Part shown: in pieces, positions 10,317 to 19,544 of the stretch
Position numbering within the stretch: position 1 is the stretch's first letter
Layout of the letters: each line of letters starts with the position of its first letter
DNA from: CAWAHD01 sp963781785
GTDB taxonomy: Bacteria; Planctomycetota; Planctomycetia; Isosphaerales; Isosphaeraceae
Assembly (NCBI GenBank): GCA_963781785.1
Contig: CAWAHD010000001.1
Location: 682,001-746,000 of the forward strand
Direction of reading: 5' to 3'
DNA length: 64,000 bases
Program-made: the position numbers and the translations under genes
The notes under the pieces: generated by a model
The model's database searches: none
Told to the model about the DNA's origin: nothing
What the model saw: only the letters and a program-made list of their open reading frames with translations

Positions 10317-10459
10317 CCCTTTCCCCCCCTTGCGAAGGGGGGGCCAGGGGGGGGCGCTGGGGCCTTGGACATCGAAGGACGAAGACCGCTAGACGGCCTT
10401 GTGACCGGCGGCGCCGCGACCACTCCCCCTAACCCCCCCTTCGCAAGGGGGGGAAAAAG
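10317..10459. repeat. Pair of inverted GC-rich palindromes (REPIN-like)
   Basis: Copy one (about 10317-10354) reads C-run, TTGCGAA, G-run, then CCAG and a second G-run. Copy two (about 10423-10459) is close to its reverse complement: C-run, TAA, C-run, TTCGCAA, G-run, A-run. Each copy is itself a hairpin with a 6-7 bp G/C stem around a TTGCGAA/TTCGCAA centre. They are separated by about 68 bases. Paired inverted REP-like units mobilised by RAYT transposases have this architecture, and a RAYT-like gene lies at 83-1117. The 370-base gap 10185-10554 has no other feature that I can support. Confidence 0.6.
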
Positions 10460-10554
10460 ACCGCAACAAAATCGGGGGGAACGCGCGGCTTGCGATAGAC
10501 CAACTTTTCATCAGCCCAGCATCGGGTTCGTAAAGGTGTTCAAAACAGGCCGGG

Positions 10555-13029
10555 TCAGGAACCGCCCTGGGACGAATCCGGGCCAAACAAAGCACCAAGC
10601 GAAGCCGGCGCGGTGAGAGGGCTTGCTGGCGCCGCGGTCGAACCACCCGATGAATGGGCCTGCCACCACGCTTCGGACTCCGCCTTCGACCATGTGCCGG
10701 CCGAGATGCGCCCCAGGGCCTCGGTGAGCGCCAGTGCGCTCTCCGGCCGATCGGCGGGCTGCTTCGCCAGGCAGCCAAGCAGGAGCGACTCCAGCTCGGA
10801 AGAAACTGCGTTCTCACGTCCGGCCGACGGCGGTTTCGGCAGGGCGCTCATCTGCTGGAACAGGATCTCGGCGACGCTGCGGCCCTCGAAGATCGGCCGG
10901 CCCGTCAGCAGGAAGTAGCCGACGGCCCCGACGGCGTAAAGGTCGCTGCGCATCCGCCTGCTCGGGAAACCGGATCGCCTCGGGCGCCATGTAGTGCGGC
11001 GTGCCGACGATCGCGTCACCGGACGTCAAGGCGGCATCCTGTCCGGGACCGACGGCCTTGACCAGGCCGAAGTCGACGAGCTTCACAAAATCAAACAGAC
11101 TACCCCGCCGCGTCAGGATGATGTTCGACGGCTTGATGTCGCGATGGATCAGCCCGATTCCGTGCGCCTCGACCAGCGACCCGCACACCTGCACGAGGAT
11201 GTGGATCACTCGACCCTCGGGCTGCGCACCATATCGGGCGACGAGGGCCTGGAGGTCGATTCCGTCGAGGTACTCCATCGCATAGTAGAAGGTCCCCTCC
11301 GAGGTTCGGCCATAGTCATAAACGGTGATCGTGTTCGGGTGGGTCAGTTGGCTGGTTAGCTGGACTTCGCGCTCGAACCGGGCGATGGATTTCTCGTTGG
11401 TCTTCTCGGGGCGGAGCAGCTTCACGGCCGTCGGGCGGCGGAGCATCACATGGTGGGCCCGGTAAACCACGCCCATCCCTCCCTCGCCGATTTTCTGGTC
11501 GAGCGTGTACCGCCCGAGCCGGTTCGCCGTCAGGTCTGCCGCCCGCACCCGGCGCCGCAAGCGGGCCAGGAGTGCGGTAAAGACAAACAGGGCGATCGCG
11601 GCGGCGGCCAGGAGAGCGAACAGGCTCCAGAAGGCCGTGTGCAGAATCGCCAGCGGCCGGTACGCCTCGGCGCGATCGACCTTCGTGATCACGCCGAAGC
11701 CGTACTCCGGCAGCCAGGTCCAGGCGCCGATCACGGGGACTCCGCGGTAGTCACGGTCGCCCTCGACGTCCACTCCCGATTGGCCCTGCATGGCCTCGGC
11801 CACCAGACGCGTCAGCGGCTGCTCGGCCCTGCGCCGCTTGGGCCGGGCCCCCGTCGTCATATCGACCCCGGGATCGCGGAGCTCCAGGCTCAAGGTTGAG
11901 CGCACCTGGGGCGCATCGGTGATCAAGCCGATCCGCTTCAGGTCATCGTCGAACCGGCTCTCCGACAGCAGCAGTCCCGTTCGATCGAATGCATAGGTCT
12001 CGCCCGAGTGGCCGAACCGGGCGACGTTCAGGACCCGCGTGAAGGTCCGCTCGGGCCGCATCCGAAAGCCGAGCGCGGCAATGACCTGGCCGTCATCCCT
12101 CGCGATCGGAGCGAGCACAAACATCGTCGGCAGGCCGATGCGCTCCTTGCCGTCGCCATCGAGCAGCAGCACTTCGGAGGGGCGCGGTCGCGAGACCGCG
12201 GCCCGGCCGGCAAAGACGGCCTCGAGGCATTCAACCTCTTCCGGGCGGGCCTGGCCGCCGACGGTCAGGTCCCGCCACGAGGCGATGCCGTGCCCCTGGC
12301 GATCGAGCACGCGAAAGCCGTCATATTCGTACTGGCTCAGCCAGGGACCGAGCACCGCTCGCAGCTCGCTCTGTCTTGGAGACCGCAGCAGGACGGCCGT
12401 ATCCCGATCACCCTGTGCGAGGAGGTCGCGAACCGAGGCCCGGACCCGCGGGTCACTGGCGGCGATCGAGGCGATGGCCCGGTGGGCCCCGAACAGGAGG
12501 TGCAGCGCCTCCAGGTCGGCGTCGCGCAGAGCCAGGATCTCGGAGGCCACCTGGGCCCGCATGACCCGTTCGACTGTGGCGCCTGCCCACAACCCCGCAA
12601 TGGCAAGGATCAGGGCGGCGACGAGTGGCCAGGCCCAGATTCGCTTGCCCAGCGCTGGGCCCGTCTCCGGGAACGTGGGAGATAACTCGCGCGCAATCGA
12701 CCCGACCCGCGCGGTGCCTGCCTCAGGCGCCGCGGGCGAGCCAATCGTGGCCGTGGGCAACGCTTCGCCGAAGCCGGCGCGGATCAATTCATCGTCCGCC
12801 GGAAACCGGCCCAGGTATTCCCGCGGTCCGGTTGCTCGCCGCGCTGGCGCCGCGATTCCAGCTCCGTGGCCAGGAGTGCCCGCAACAGCACCGACCGCCC
12901 CGGCTCAGGAACGTCCTTGAGATGGTCTTCAAGCCGTGGCCTGTGTCCTTCGCGCCACGCGATCTCGAACTCGTCGCACACCCGGTCGACAAGCCGCACG
13001 ATCGACTCGGGCAGCGAGCCGAATTCCAT
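10555..13029 (-). CDS. Cache-sensor membrane Ser/Thr protein kinase, frameshifted twice
   Basis: Order from the N terminus: a short cytoplasmic region typical of planctomycete kinases (VDRVCDEFEIAWREG, VPEPGRSVLLRALL), a membrane helix (WPLVAALILAIAGLWAG), an extracytoplasmic Cache-like sensor of about 300 residues (GETYAFDRTGLLLSESRF, GVPVIGAWTWLPEYGFGVITKVD), a second helix, then a Hanks-type kinase with IGEGGMGVVYRA, AVKLLRP, HRDIKPSN, VDFGLVKA and GTPHYMAPEAI. Two breaks, near 12805 (EYLGRFPADDELI expected) and near 10950 (DLYAVGAVGYFLLTG follows in another frame), fit missing bases. The start at 13029 has GGAGG 7 bases upstream. It would phosphorylate cytoplasmic targets in response to a periplasmic ligand; neither is known. 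Confidence 0.83.
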
Positions 13030-13502
13030 CGGCGGTCCTCCGAACTCAACCGGGCCTGTCGGCGAGCCAGATCGCCCGCATCTCTGATTCTGAATCGCCG
13101 AGAGCAGCCATTCTATCGGAACTTCAGCCAGTCGCCAGCCGGTTGGAATTCGTCGACAGCACGATCGGCCGTACCAGCTCGAGGACATCAAGCGGGTTGA
13201 GGACGACCAGGAGTGCTTGACAGGTCGAGTCGGAGCGGCCGTTATCGGCCGCTCCCCTCTGCCGGCTCGAATTCAAGCGGCGGTCGACTCACGGGCTCCC
13301 GGCGAATTCTTGACCGACGACGATGAAAAGTTCGCCTTGCTGGTCGCGAGCTGGCGGCTGGCGAATACCGGTATTCACGACAGAATAATGGCTTATGGAA
13401 TGCTTCCACCGTGGCATGACGAATGCTTAGGAGATGACACGCGTGCAAGTAAGAAATCGCACTCGCGCAACGACGGAAGAACCGTCGCACGGACGACCGA
13501 CC
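13030..13502. promoter_or_regulatory. Divergent region between sensor kinase and DUF1559 gene
   Basis: These 473 bases separate two genes pointing outward and must hold both promoters. Open frames here are short and unlike any family I know. The part at 13370-13460 is less GC-rich. I cannot assign promoter boxes with confidence. Confidence 0.4.
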
Positions 13503-14483
13503 ATGCCTCAATCACGCCGGGGTTTCACGCTCATCGAGTTGCTCGTGGTCATCGCGATCATCGCGGTGCTCATCGCCTTGCTGCTCCCCGCTGTCCAGTC
13601 TGCTCGCGAGGCCGCCCGACGGTCTCAATGCGTGAACAACCTCAAGCAGATGGGTTTCGCGCTCCACAATTATCATGACGCCGTCCTGGGGTTTCCGCCG
13701 GGGTATCTCGCTGCGAGCAAGTTCATCGACGGCGAGACCGACACGTCCCCGGGCTGGAGCTGGGCGTCAATGATCCTGCCGCAGCTCGATCAATCGCCGC
13801 TCTATTCGTCGATCAACGTGTATTTGCCAATCCAAGCTGCCGCGAACGTGACGTCGGTCCAGACCAGCCTCGCTGTCTTTCTCTGCCCTTCCGACCAGAT
13901 CCCGGGGCGCACGTTTGCCGTCACCGACGGGTTTGGCAATACCGTCGCGACCGTCGCACCGAGCTCGTACGCAGACTGCACCGGTAATGATGCCGCGGAT
14001 GTTGCTCTCGGCCTGAATAACGATGGTTCGGGGAACGGCCTGTTTTACCGCAACAGCGCCATCCGGATCGCGGCGATCGTTGATGGGACCAGCCAGACCG
14101 TCATGCTCATGGAGCGCGCCTGGGCGGACTCAGAGGGGACGTGGACGGGCGCAATCGCCGGGGGTTACATCCTGCGCGGACCCTTGAATCCATGCCCGGG
14201 CTCCGCCGTCGCCACGTATCTCGCACCGTGCCTGGTCCAGGTGCATTGCCACATGATCAATTCGAACTCGGATAGCGATAGCGGGCTGGACGATCCCTCG
14301 AGCTTCCACCCCGGAGGCGCCAATATCCTCTTCGGCGATGGCTCGGTCCACTATATCAGGAGCATCACCAATGACCTGGGAGTCAATCCCGATGGGTCAA
14401 CTCGATACACGCCGTCCAGTATCATCTTCCAGTCGCTCGGCACGCGCACCGGTGGCGAGGTCATTAGCTCGGATTCGTTCTGA
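13503..14483 (+). CDS. DUF1559 prepilin-like secreted protein
   Basis: The N terminus RRGFTLIELLVVIAIIAVLI is a type IV prepilin leader: short positive part, G-F-T-L-I-E cleavage site, then the hydrophobic pilin helix. This is followed by AREAARRSQCVNNLKQMGFALHNYHD, the DUF1559 signature, and the C-terminal SSFHPGGANILFGDGSVHYI block. The family is greatly expanded in planctomycetes. Its members are presumably processed by a prepilin peptidase and exposed outside the cytoplasmic membrane, but the function is not known. The start is the ATG directly before PQSRRG; an upstream in-frame start at 13434 would put an unlikely 23-residue extension before the leader. Length 326 residues is normal. 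Confidence 0.9.
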   Translation: MPQSRRGFTLIELLVVIAIIAVLIALLLPAVQSAREAARRSQCVNNLKQMGFALHNYHDAVLGFPPGYLAASKFIDGETDTSPGWSWASMILPQLDQSPLYSSINVYLPIQAAANVTSVQTSLAVFLCPSDQIPGRTFAVTDGFGNTVATVAPSSYADCTGNDAADVALGLNNDGSGNGLFYRNSAIRIAAIVDGTSQTVMLMERAWADSEGTWTGAIAGGYILRGPLNPCPGSAVATYLAPCLVQVHCHMINSNSDSDSGLDDPSSFHPGGANILFGDGSVHYIRSITNDLGVNPDGSTRYTPSSIIFQSLGTRTGGEVISSDSF

Positions 14484-14574
14484 CGGGTGACCGCCACCTT
14501 CGCGTGCACCCCAAGACCCTGCTCGTAGGCAATGCGATGACTTGCTTCGTTTCCGGCCGGAGATTGATGAACCC

Positions 14575-14973
14575 ATGAATTGGGCGAAGACGAGTGGGCG
14601 TGTCGTCGCCGTGATGGTCTTGGCGCTGTGCGGATGCAGCCACGGCCCACAAGGGCCGATGCTGGCCGGCGGCCGGGAGGTGAAATCGTGGCTTGCAGAC
14701 CTGCGCGACCCCAAGCCGCAAGTACGCCGCCTGGCCGTGCTCAAGCTGGGAAACGTCGGCGACGCCCACCCCTCCGCGGCCGAGGGGTTGGCCCTGGCGC
14801 TGCGCGATTCCGATGCGCTGGTCCGTCGCGACGCCGTGCTCGCGGTCGCGAAACTGACGAAGCCAGGCGAGACCATCTTGGGCCAGCTCAGAGTGATGAG
14901 CGACAGCGAACCTGACACCCTGGCTCGCGATCACGCGAAAAAGGCGATCGCACACTTCGGGAAGGCCGAATAA
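14575..14973 (+). CDS. Small HEAT-repeat lipoprotein
   Basis: A 132-residue protein with a lipoprotein-like signal (VVAVMVLALCGCSHG) followed by two or three HEAT-like helical repeats (DPKPQVRRLAVLKLGNVG; DSDALVRRDAVLAVAKL). HEAT repeats are binding scaffolds, so it is probably a membrane-tethered periplasmic adaptor. It lies 91 bases after the DUF1559 gene on the same strand and may be cotranscribed with it. An alternative ATG 11 codons upstream would bury the signal peptide, so I prefer this start. Confidence 0.72.
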   Translation: MNWAKTSGRVVAVMVLALCGCSHGPQGPMLAGGREVKSWLADLRDPKPQVRRLAVLKLGNVGDAHPSAAEGLALALRDSDALVRRDAVLAVAKLTKPGETILGQLRVMSDSEPDTLARDHAKKAIAHFGKAE

Positions 14974-15000
14974 CCGGCCGTTTGGTTCGTTCAACGAGAA

Positions 15001-16905
15001 TCACCGTGGCGTCGCCAGGGAACGGAACCGCCGCAAGAGAGCGTCGCGGTCCGGCGGGTCAAATCCCAGGAGAATTTCGAGCTCATTCCGCGCGGCATCG
15101 CGGTTACCGAGGTGGAGATTGCACTGGACCAGCCATTTTCTGACATCGAGAAGCGAAGGGCTCAGGCGCAACGCGCTCCGGCTGGCCTCCGCCGCGACGG
15201 TCCAGTCACGAACCTGGAGCGCCGCCCTGGCAAGCCCCGCGTGGTAATCGGAGCGCCAGGGATTGATGGCGACGGCTCGCTTCCAGAGCTCGACGGCCTC
15301 CTTGTACCAGCCGGCCCGAGAGGCGAGCTGAGCAGCCCCTTCGAGCGCGGTCTGGCGGGTCGGGTCCCGGGCAAGGCACTTTTTGTAAGCTGCCAGCCCC
15401 TCTTCGAGCCGGCCGAGCCGGCCCAGGATCTCGCCGTAGCTTTCCAGGGCGGCCACGTCATCCGGTCGCGCCGCGATGGCCGCCTCGAAGAGAGGCAGCG
15501 CCTCCCGCGCCGCGGGGTCACCGCCAGTGCGGCATAACGCGATTGCCCGGTCGCGCTCGGATGACGCGAGATTCTCGCTGCCCATCAGCTCATGGTGAAA
15601 ATTGACCAGTGACGGCGGCCCGCGCACCGCTCTTTGGCTGATCACGGGCGACTCAGGCAGGTCATCGGCATGGCGGGGAATCCGGTGGTTGGTGGTGGCG
15701 ACATGCGGGTTGTTGGAGCTGTCCGAGCGGGGCATGTGGCAGCCAATGCAATTGCTGGCGTCTTTCCGCTCGACCTTGGCGATTGCCGGGAAGTGGCAAT
15801 CCTGTTCGGAGTGACATCCGAAGCAGCGGGCCCGGAAATAGGCTGCCTTCTCTTCGGGTAAGGGCAGGACGTGCGGATCGTGGCAGGAAATGCAGCCGAG
15901 CCGGCCCTCGCTTGAGCGAAAGCAACGGCTGTCGTGCATCTGCTCGACCTGGCCGGCAAACTTGTTGGGCGGTGAGCCGGCTGAGGGCACGAACACCGAC
16001 CAGAATTGATAAAACTCGAGACCCGGCCGAAAGTCCTCACTTCGGGAGTCGACCCGGACGATACGTCTCGGGCCGATCAGGTGGCATTGCTCGCAAACCG
16101 CGTCGCGGCGGGACGGCTCGAGATTTGCTGGATTGACGATCGTGGTGTCTCGCCCGTCGACCACCGTCGGCCGCCGAACGTGGAAGTCTCCCGGCCCGTG
16201 ACAGCGCTCGCAGCCGATCGCATGACCTCGAAAGATCGGCGTCTTGTACCGATTGATCGCACTCGAGACCCGTTCGGCTGCGTTGGCGTGGCAAAACAGA
16301 CATTCCGAGAGAATGGGTCGATCGAAGTGGTAGTTCGTTTTCTCGTAATTCGGCGACAAACCCAGGCGCTGATCCTTGGAATACCACGTGATCGGCGACT
16401 GGAAGAGATATCCGTCGCGCTCGATCAGGTAAGAAATCCCTTGCCTGCCGGACCCGATCGCGTACTGAACCTCGGCCTCTGCCTGGGCGACCAAACGCCC
16501 CGAACGATCCCGGCGCGTCTCCTTGTGGATCACATGGTTGTCTTGGTACTCGACCGAATACTCCAATCCCTTCGCCTCGAACCGGGATCGCCCTTTTCCT
16601 GGCATGGCTCTTGGCGCGGCCGCGTCCGTGATGAGAGCCAGCGACTGACCCATCGGATGCCGGCGGTACGTGTCGGCGATTCCCGCATGACAGCGTGCAC
16701 ACGCGGCATCTCCGACATATTTCACGCCCGGGCGGGTGTTCTCATACGGCGAACCGAGCTCGACCCCGTGAATGTGGTCCTTGGAGGAGCCTCGCCATGT
16801 CAGGAATAGCCAGAGCGCCCCTGCGACGATCAGCGCGGTGGCAACGAGCAGGCTGCCCGTTCGAGGGATTCCCGGTCGAGATTCGCGCGAGATCGGGGGT
16901 TCCAT
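15001..16905 (-). CDS. Heptahaem cytochrome c - TPR fusion
   Basis: After one N-terminal membrane helix (LLVATALIVAGALWLFL) the 634-residue protein has seven CXXCH haem sites: CARCH, CLFCH, CERCH, CEQCH, CISCH, CFGCH and CIGCH. The spacing and motifs (GCERCHGPGDFHVRRP; NCIGCHMPRSDSSN; HVATTNHRIP) match the cytochrome c554/c552-like multihaem family. From about residue 460 it continues into four to five TPRs (DDVAALESYGEILGRLGRLEEG; PWRSDYHAGLARAALQ). It should be exported and haem-loaded outside the cytoplasm. Redox partner and substrate are unknown. Similar cytochrome-TPR proteins are often found near FG-GAP/ASPIC proteins, and one lies at 22617-25587. It converges with the HEAT-repeat lipoprotein gene. 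Confidence 0.85.
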   Translation of the reverse strand: MEPPISRESRPGIPRTGSLLVATALIVAGALWLFLTWRGSSKDHIHGVELGSPYENTRPGVKYVGDAACARCHAGIADTYRRHPMGQSLALITDAAAPRAMPGKGRSRFEAKGLEYSVEYQDNHVIHKETRRDRSGRLVAQAEAEVQYAIGSGRQGISYLIERDGYLFQSPITWYSKDQRLGLSPNYEKTNYHFDRPILSECLFCHANAAERVSSAINRYKTPIFRGHAIGCERCHGPGDFHVRRPTVVDGRDTTIVNPANLEPSRRDAVCEQCHLIGPRRIVRVDSRSEDFRPGLEFYQFWSVFVPSAGSPPNKFAGQVEQMHDSRCFRSSEGRLGCISCHDPHVLPLPEEKAAYFRARCFGCHSEQDCHFPAIAKVERKDASNCIGCHMPRSDSSNNPHVATTNHRIPRHADDLPESPVISQRAVRGPPSLVNFHHELMGSENLASSERDRAIALCRTGGDPAAREALPLFEAAIAARPDDVAALESYGEILGRLGRLEEGLAAYKKCLARDPTRQTALEGAAQLASRAGWYKEAVELWKRAVAINPWRSDYHAGLARAALQVRDWTVAAEASRSALRLSPSLLDVRKWLVQCNLHLGNRDAARNELEILLGFDPPDRDALLRRFRSLATPR

Positions 16906-17943
16906 TGCAATATCCTCATCCGGGCTCTGGCCGGCGGCGGTGAGGTTCTTCCGGTGCCGCGCGCATTACCGCGGCATCAGCTCATACCCGCCGTCGCGCG
17001 AGAGGATAAAGCGGCGGCCGGCTCGTCCGGATTCCGATATGATGACAGACGCTGCCGTTGCCCACGAAATTGGTATCGGAGGCGATCATACATAGGCTGG
17101 CGGATGAATGCCAGTCCCTCGACGGCGTTTCGCCCAACGGCGGCTCACGTCACCGCTGCGATCGTCCCGCAACAGCCTCCGCTCTGGCGATTGCCTGGGA
17201 TCGAGTACTAAAGTATTAGTTCTCACGCTTTTCTGGTTCTACCTACTTGAACTCTTCATTGGTAGTCGGTACGCTCGTATCCGACATGAAAAAGGTGTCG
17301 CGCCCGAGCGGCCCGGGATGCGTTCAAAAGCGATTCGCGCCATGGACGGGGCAGTTGGTTTTGAGGCATTCTTCGTGGTAGAGTTTGGGCGTCTGGATTG
17401 TTGACTGGGTGTCTTTGAGAAGCTGCTCTCCCTCCTCTCCTCGGTTTCAGAAGACTCACACAACCTGTTCCGTGATCCCGGGTGCTACCCGTTGGTCCCG
17501 CGCTGATCGTTTGGATACGATTTGGTGGCGGGCTCATGGTGGTTGGTTCGGGATTGAAGCCATTTCGGGGTGTGGTTTTTCGTGACTGAGGATGCCGCGA
17601 TGTCGCAGGGGATCGAGAGTTCCTCGACGGCCAATTTGACGTGACGCCACGAGCAGAGAACCGAGCCGTGCTTTTGCGCGCTCGTTGAGCACAGGTCCAC
17701 GATCCAGCTTTGATTGTGATGCGAATGACTTGATTTCGTCGTGATCCGATGCAATCCTTGCGGGTTATTTGGACTTTTGAGGGTTTCGTTCGATTCTGCG
17801 AATCGCCGTGCCCGGGGGGGCGGTGTTGCTGAGTGCCTGAGTGGACCTTCCGTGCGTTTCACAACAGTCATGACAGGGCACGACGCTTGATTCACGGTTA
17901 TCGTCCGGTGTTTTCCCGATTTTTCCAAGTTATGAGAGTCGTC
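16906..17943. other. Long gene-free region, lower GC in its second half
   Basis: This is the longest gap of the window, just over 1 kb. Open frames, including a 235-codon one on the minus strand that overlaps the next gene, have no recognisable motif. From about 17200 the base composition is clearly more AT-rich than the neighbouring genes. I see no tRNA, repeat pair or convincing hairpin. It could be a decayed gene, a long leader of the lipoprotein gene, or hold an RNA gene. Confidence 0.45.
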
Positions 17944-18153
17944 ATGCAGAACAAATCGATCGTGTCCATTGATCGTCGCGGCTTCTTGTTCCGGACGGGT
18001 GCAATCCTGGGTGTGCTGGGTGCAGCAGGATGCGACTCGGGAGAGACCGTGGGCAAGCCCCTTGGTCCTCCCATGGAGGGAGGGGGAGGAAATCGCAATC
18101 GCCTGGAGAAGATCAAGGAGAAGGCCGCGGAGGTCCCGGCCAAGAAAAAATGA
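17944..18153 (+). CDS. Small twin-arginine-like lipoprotein
   Basis: A 69-residue protein reading MQNKSIVSIDRRGFLFRTG, then a hydrophobic stretch ILGVLGAAGC, then a Gly/Pro-rich and charged tail ending in KKK. The RR followed by a hydrophobic core and Cys resembles a Tat signal with a lipobox, so it is probably a secreted lipoprotein. It precedes the DUF1559 gene by 150 bases on the same strand. Very short lipoproteins next to DUF1559 genes are common in planctomycetes; the role is unknown. Upstream in-frame starts exist, but they would put 37 extra residues before the signal. Confidence 0.65.
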   Translation: MQNKSIVSIDRRGFLFRTGAILGVLGAAGCDSGETVGKPLGPPMEGGGGNRNRLEKIKEKAAEVPAKKK

Positions 18154-18303
18154 GCGCGGCTGCTTCAGTCTGATTTTGTTCGTCCTCTTCACGGGTCAAA
18201 TCGGCCCATTTTCCGTCGCAGCGGCCTTGTGGGTCGCTTGCTCGCTCGAGTCAGTCGGGGAGTCTTTCGAGTTCGCAATCATAAAGAAAAGGAGCGTGAC
18301 TTC

Positions 18304-19356
18304 ATGCGTCTGAAAACTCGTCGCGGTTTTACGTTGATCGAGCTGTTGGTGGTCATCGCGATCATCGCCGTCTTGATCGCCTTGCTACTGCCGGCCGTGC
18401 AGGCGGCCCGCGAAGCCGCTCGTCGAGCTCAATGCGTCAACAACCTCAAGCAAATCGCCCTGGCTGCCATGAACTATCATGACCAGAACGGCGCGTTTCC
18501 GATCGGCAGTCCCTTGAAGCCGGACGCCAGCTTGTACGGCAGCCCCGTCATGGTCGAAGACCAGAGCACGTTTGTGTCGATGCTCGGGCAATTCGACCAG
18601 GGCGCGCTTTACAACGCCATGAACTTCAGCCACAGCATCTACTCCGGCCCCAATAGCACGGTCTATGCGACCGGGCTGTCAAGCCTCTGGTGCCCGAGCG
18701 ACGGCCAGATCATCGGCAAGAGAAACTCGATCGGCCCATATCTCACCAACCCGAATCTCATTTTCGCGTACACCAGCTATTCCTGCAACTTCGGCAAGTT
18801 CTATCCCGAGATCCTCTACTACTGCGGCGTGCAGTATCCGATGCCGATGACATCCTGCGGGGCGTTCACCACGATCGATAATATCTTGGACGGCCCGTTC
18901 AAGTACTGCAAAGCCTTGAACATCTCTGCAATCACCGACGGCACCAGCAACACGTTCCTCTACAGCGAGAAGGCCAACGGGCTGTTCCCCGCGTCGGAAT
19001 CGTTCTGTTTTAACTGGTGGGGCGATTCGGTCTCGGGTGATACGATCTTCACGACGCTCTATCCGCTCAATGCGTACAAGAAGGTCCCCAACGTCAAAGA
19101 CGAATATGATTACACGTGGGTGGAATGCGCGTCCAGCTTCCATCCCGGCGGGGCCAACTTCGCGTTCGCGGACGGGTCGGTCCACTTCATCAAGGAGTCG
19201 ATCCAATCCTGGGCGTACAACCCGGCCACCGGGTACCCGATCGGCGTCACCGATAACAAGCCGGGATTCACGCTGGTCCCAGGTACGCAGATCGGCGTAT
19301 ACCAGGCCCTATCCACCCGGGCTGGCAATGAGGTTATCAGCTCCGACCAGTATTGA
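18304..19356 (+). CDS. DUF1559 prepilin-like secreted protein
   Basis: This is the second DUF1559 member in the window. It starts MRLKTRRGFTLIELLVV and continues QCVNNLKQIALAAMNYHDQNGAFP. The typical C-terminal block is CASSFHPGGANFAFADGSVHFIKES, ending RAGNEVISSDQY. Length 350 residues. The prepilin leader should be cut after Gly. The ribosome site is AAAGGAG, about 8 bases before the ATG. It follows the small lipoprotein gene and ends before a strong hairpin (19420-19474) that could terminate it. Confidence 0.92.
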   Translation: MRLKTRRGFTLIELLVVIAIIAVLIALLLPAVQAAREAARRAQCVNNLKQIALAAMNYHDQNGAFPIGSPLKPDASLYGSPVMVEDQSTFVSMLGQFDQGALYNAMNFSHSIYSGPNSTVYATGLSSLWCPSDGQIIGKRNSIGPYLTNPNLIFAYTSYSCNFGKFYPEILYYCGVQYPMPMTSCGAFTTIDNILDGPFKYCKALNISAITDGTSNTFLYSEKANGLFPASESFCFNWWGDSVSGDTIFTTLYPLNAYKKVPNVKDEYDYTWVECASSFHPGGANFAFADGSVHFIKESIQSWAYNPATGYPIGVTDNKPGFTLVPGTQIGVYQALSTRAGNEVISSDQY

Positions 19357-19419
19357 GCCGCGCTCACGACTTGGTCGATGACCGACGTCGACAAACTGGG
19401 CATTGAAAGCCCCTACTAC

Positions 19420-19474
19420 CGTCTGCCAGGGCCTCTCGTTTCGCTCCGATGCGGAACGACGAGGCCCGCAGACG
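19420..19474. terminator. Strong hairpin between convergent genes
   Basis: The outer stem CGTCTGC/GCAGACG (7 bp) and the inner stem GGGCCTC/GAGGCCC (7 bp, after a CA bulge) are followed by a further partly paired CGTT/AACG segment and a small loop. It lies between the DUF1559 gene and the convergent YfhO-type gene, which suits a bidirectional terminator, although there is no clear T-tract directly after it. Confidence 0.6.
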
Positions 19475-19544
19475 AATGGAGTTTTGCAAAAGCGGGCGCT
19501 CTTGAACTCGTTTTGCCTGAACTAAAGTCCAACCGAGCTGGCGG

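Noticed and set aside
17485..18192. 235-codon minus-strand frame in the gene-free region
   Set aside because: It overlaps the small lipoprotein gene, has no ribosome site and no recognisable domain.
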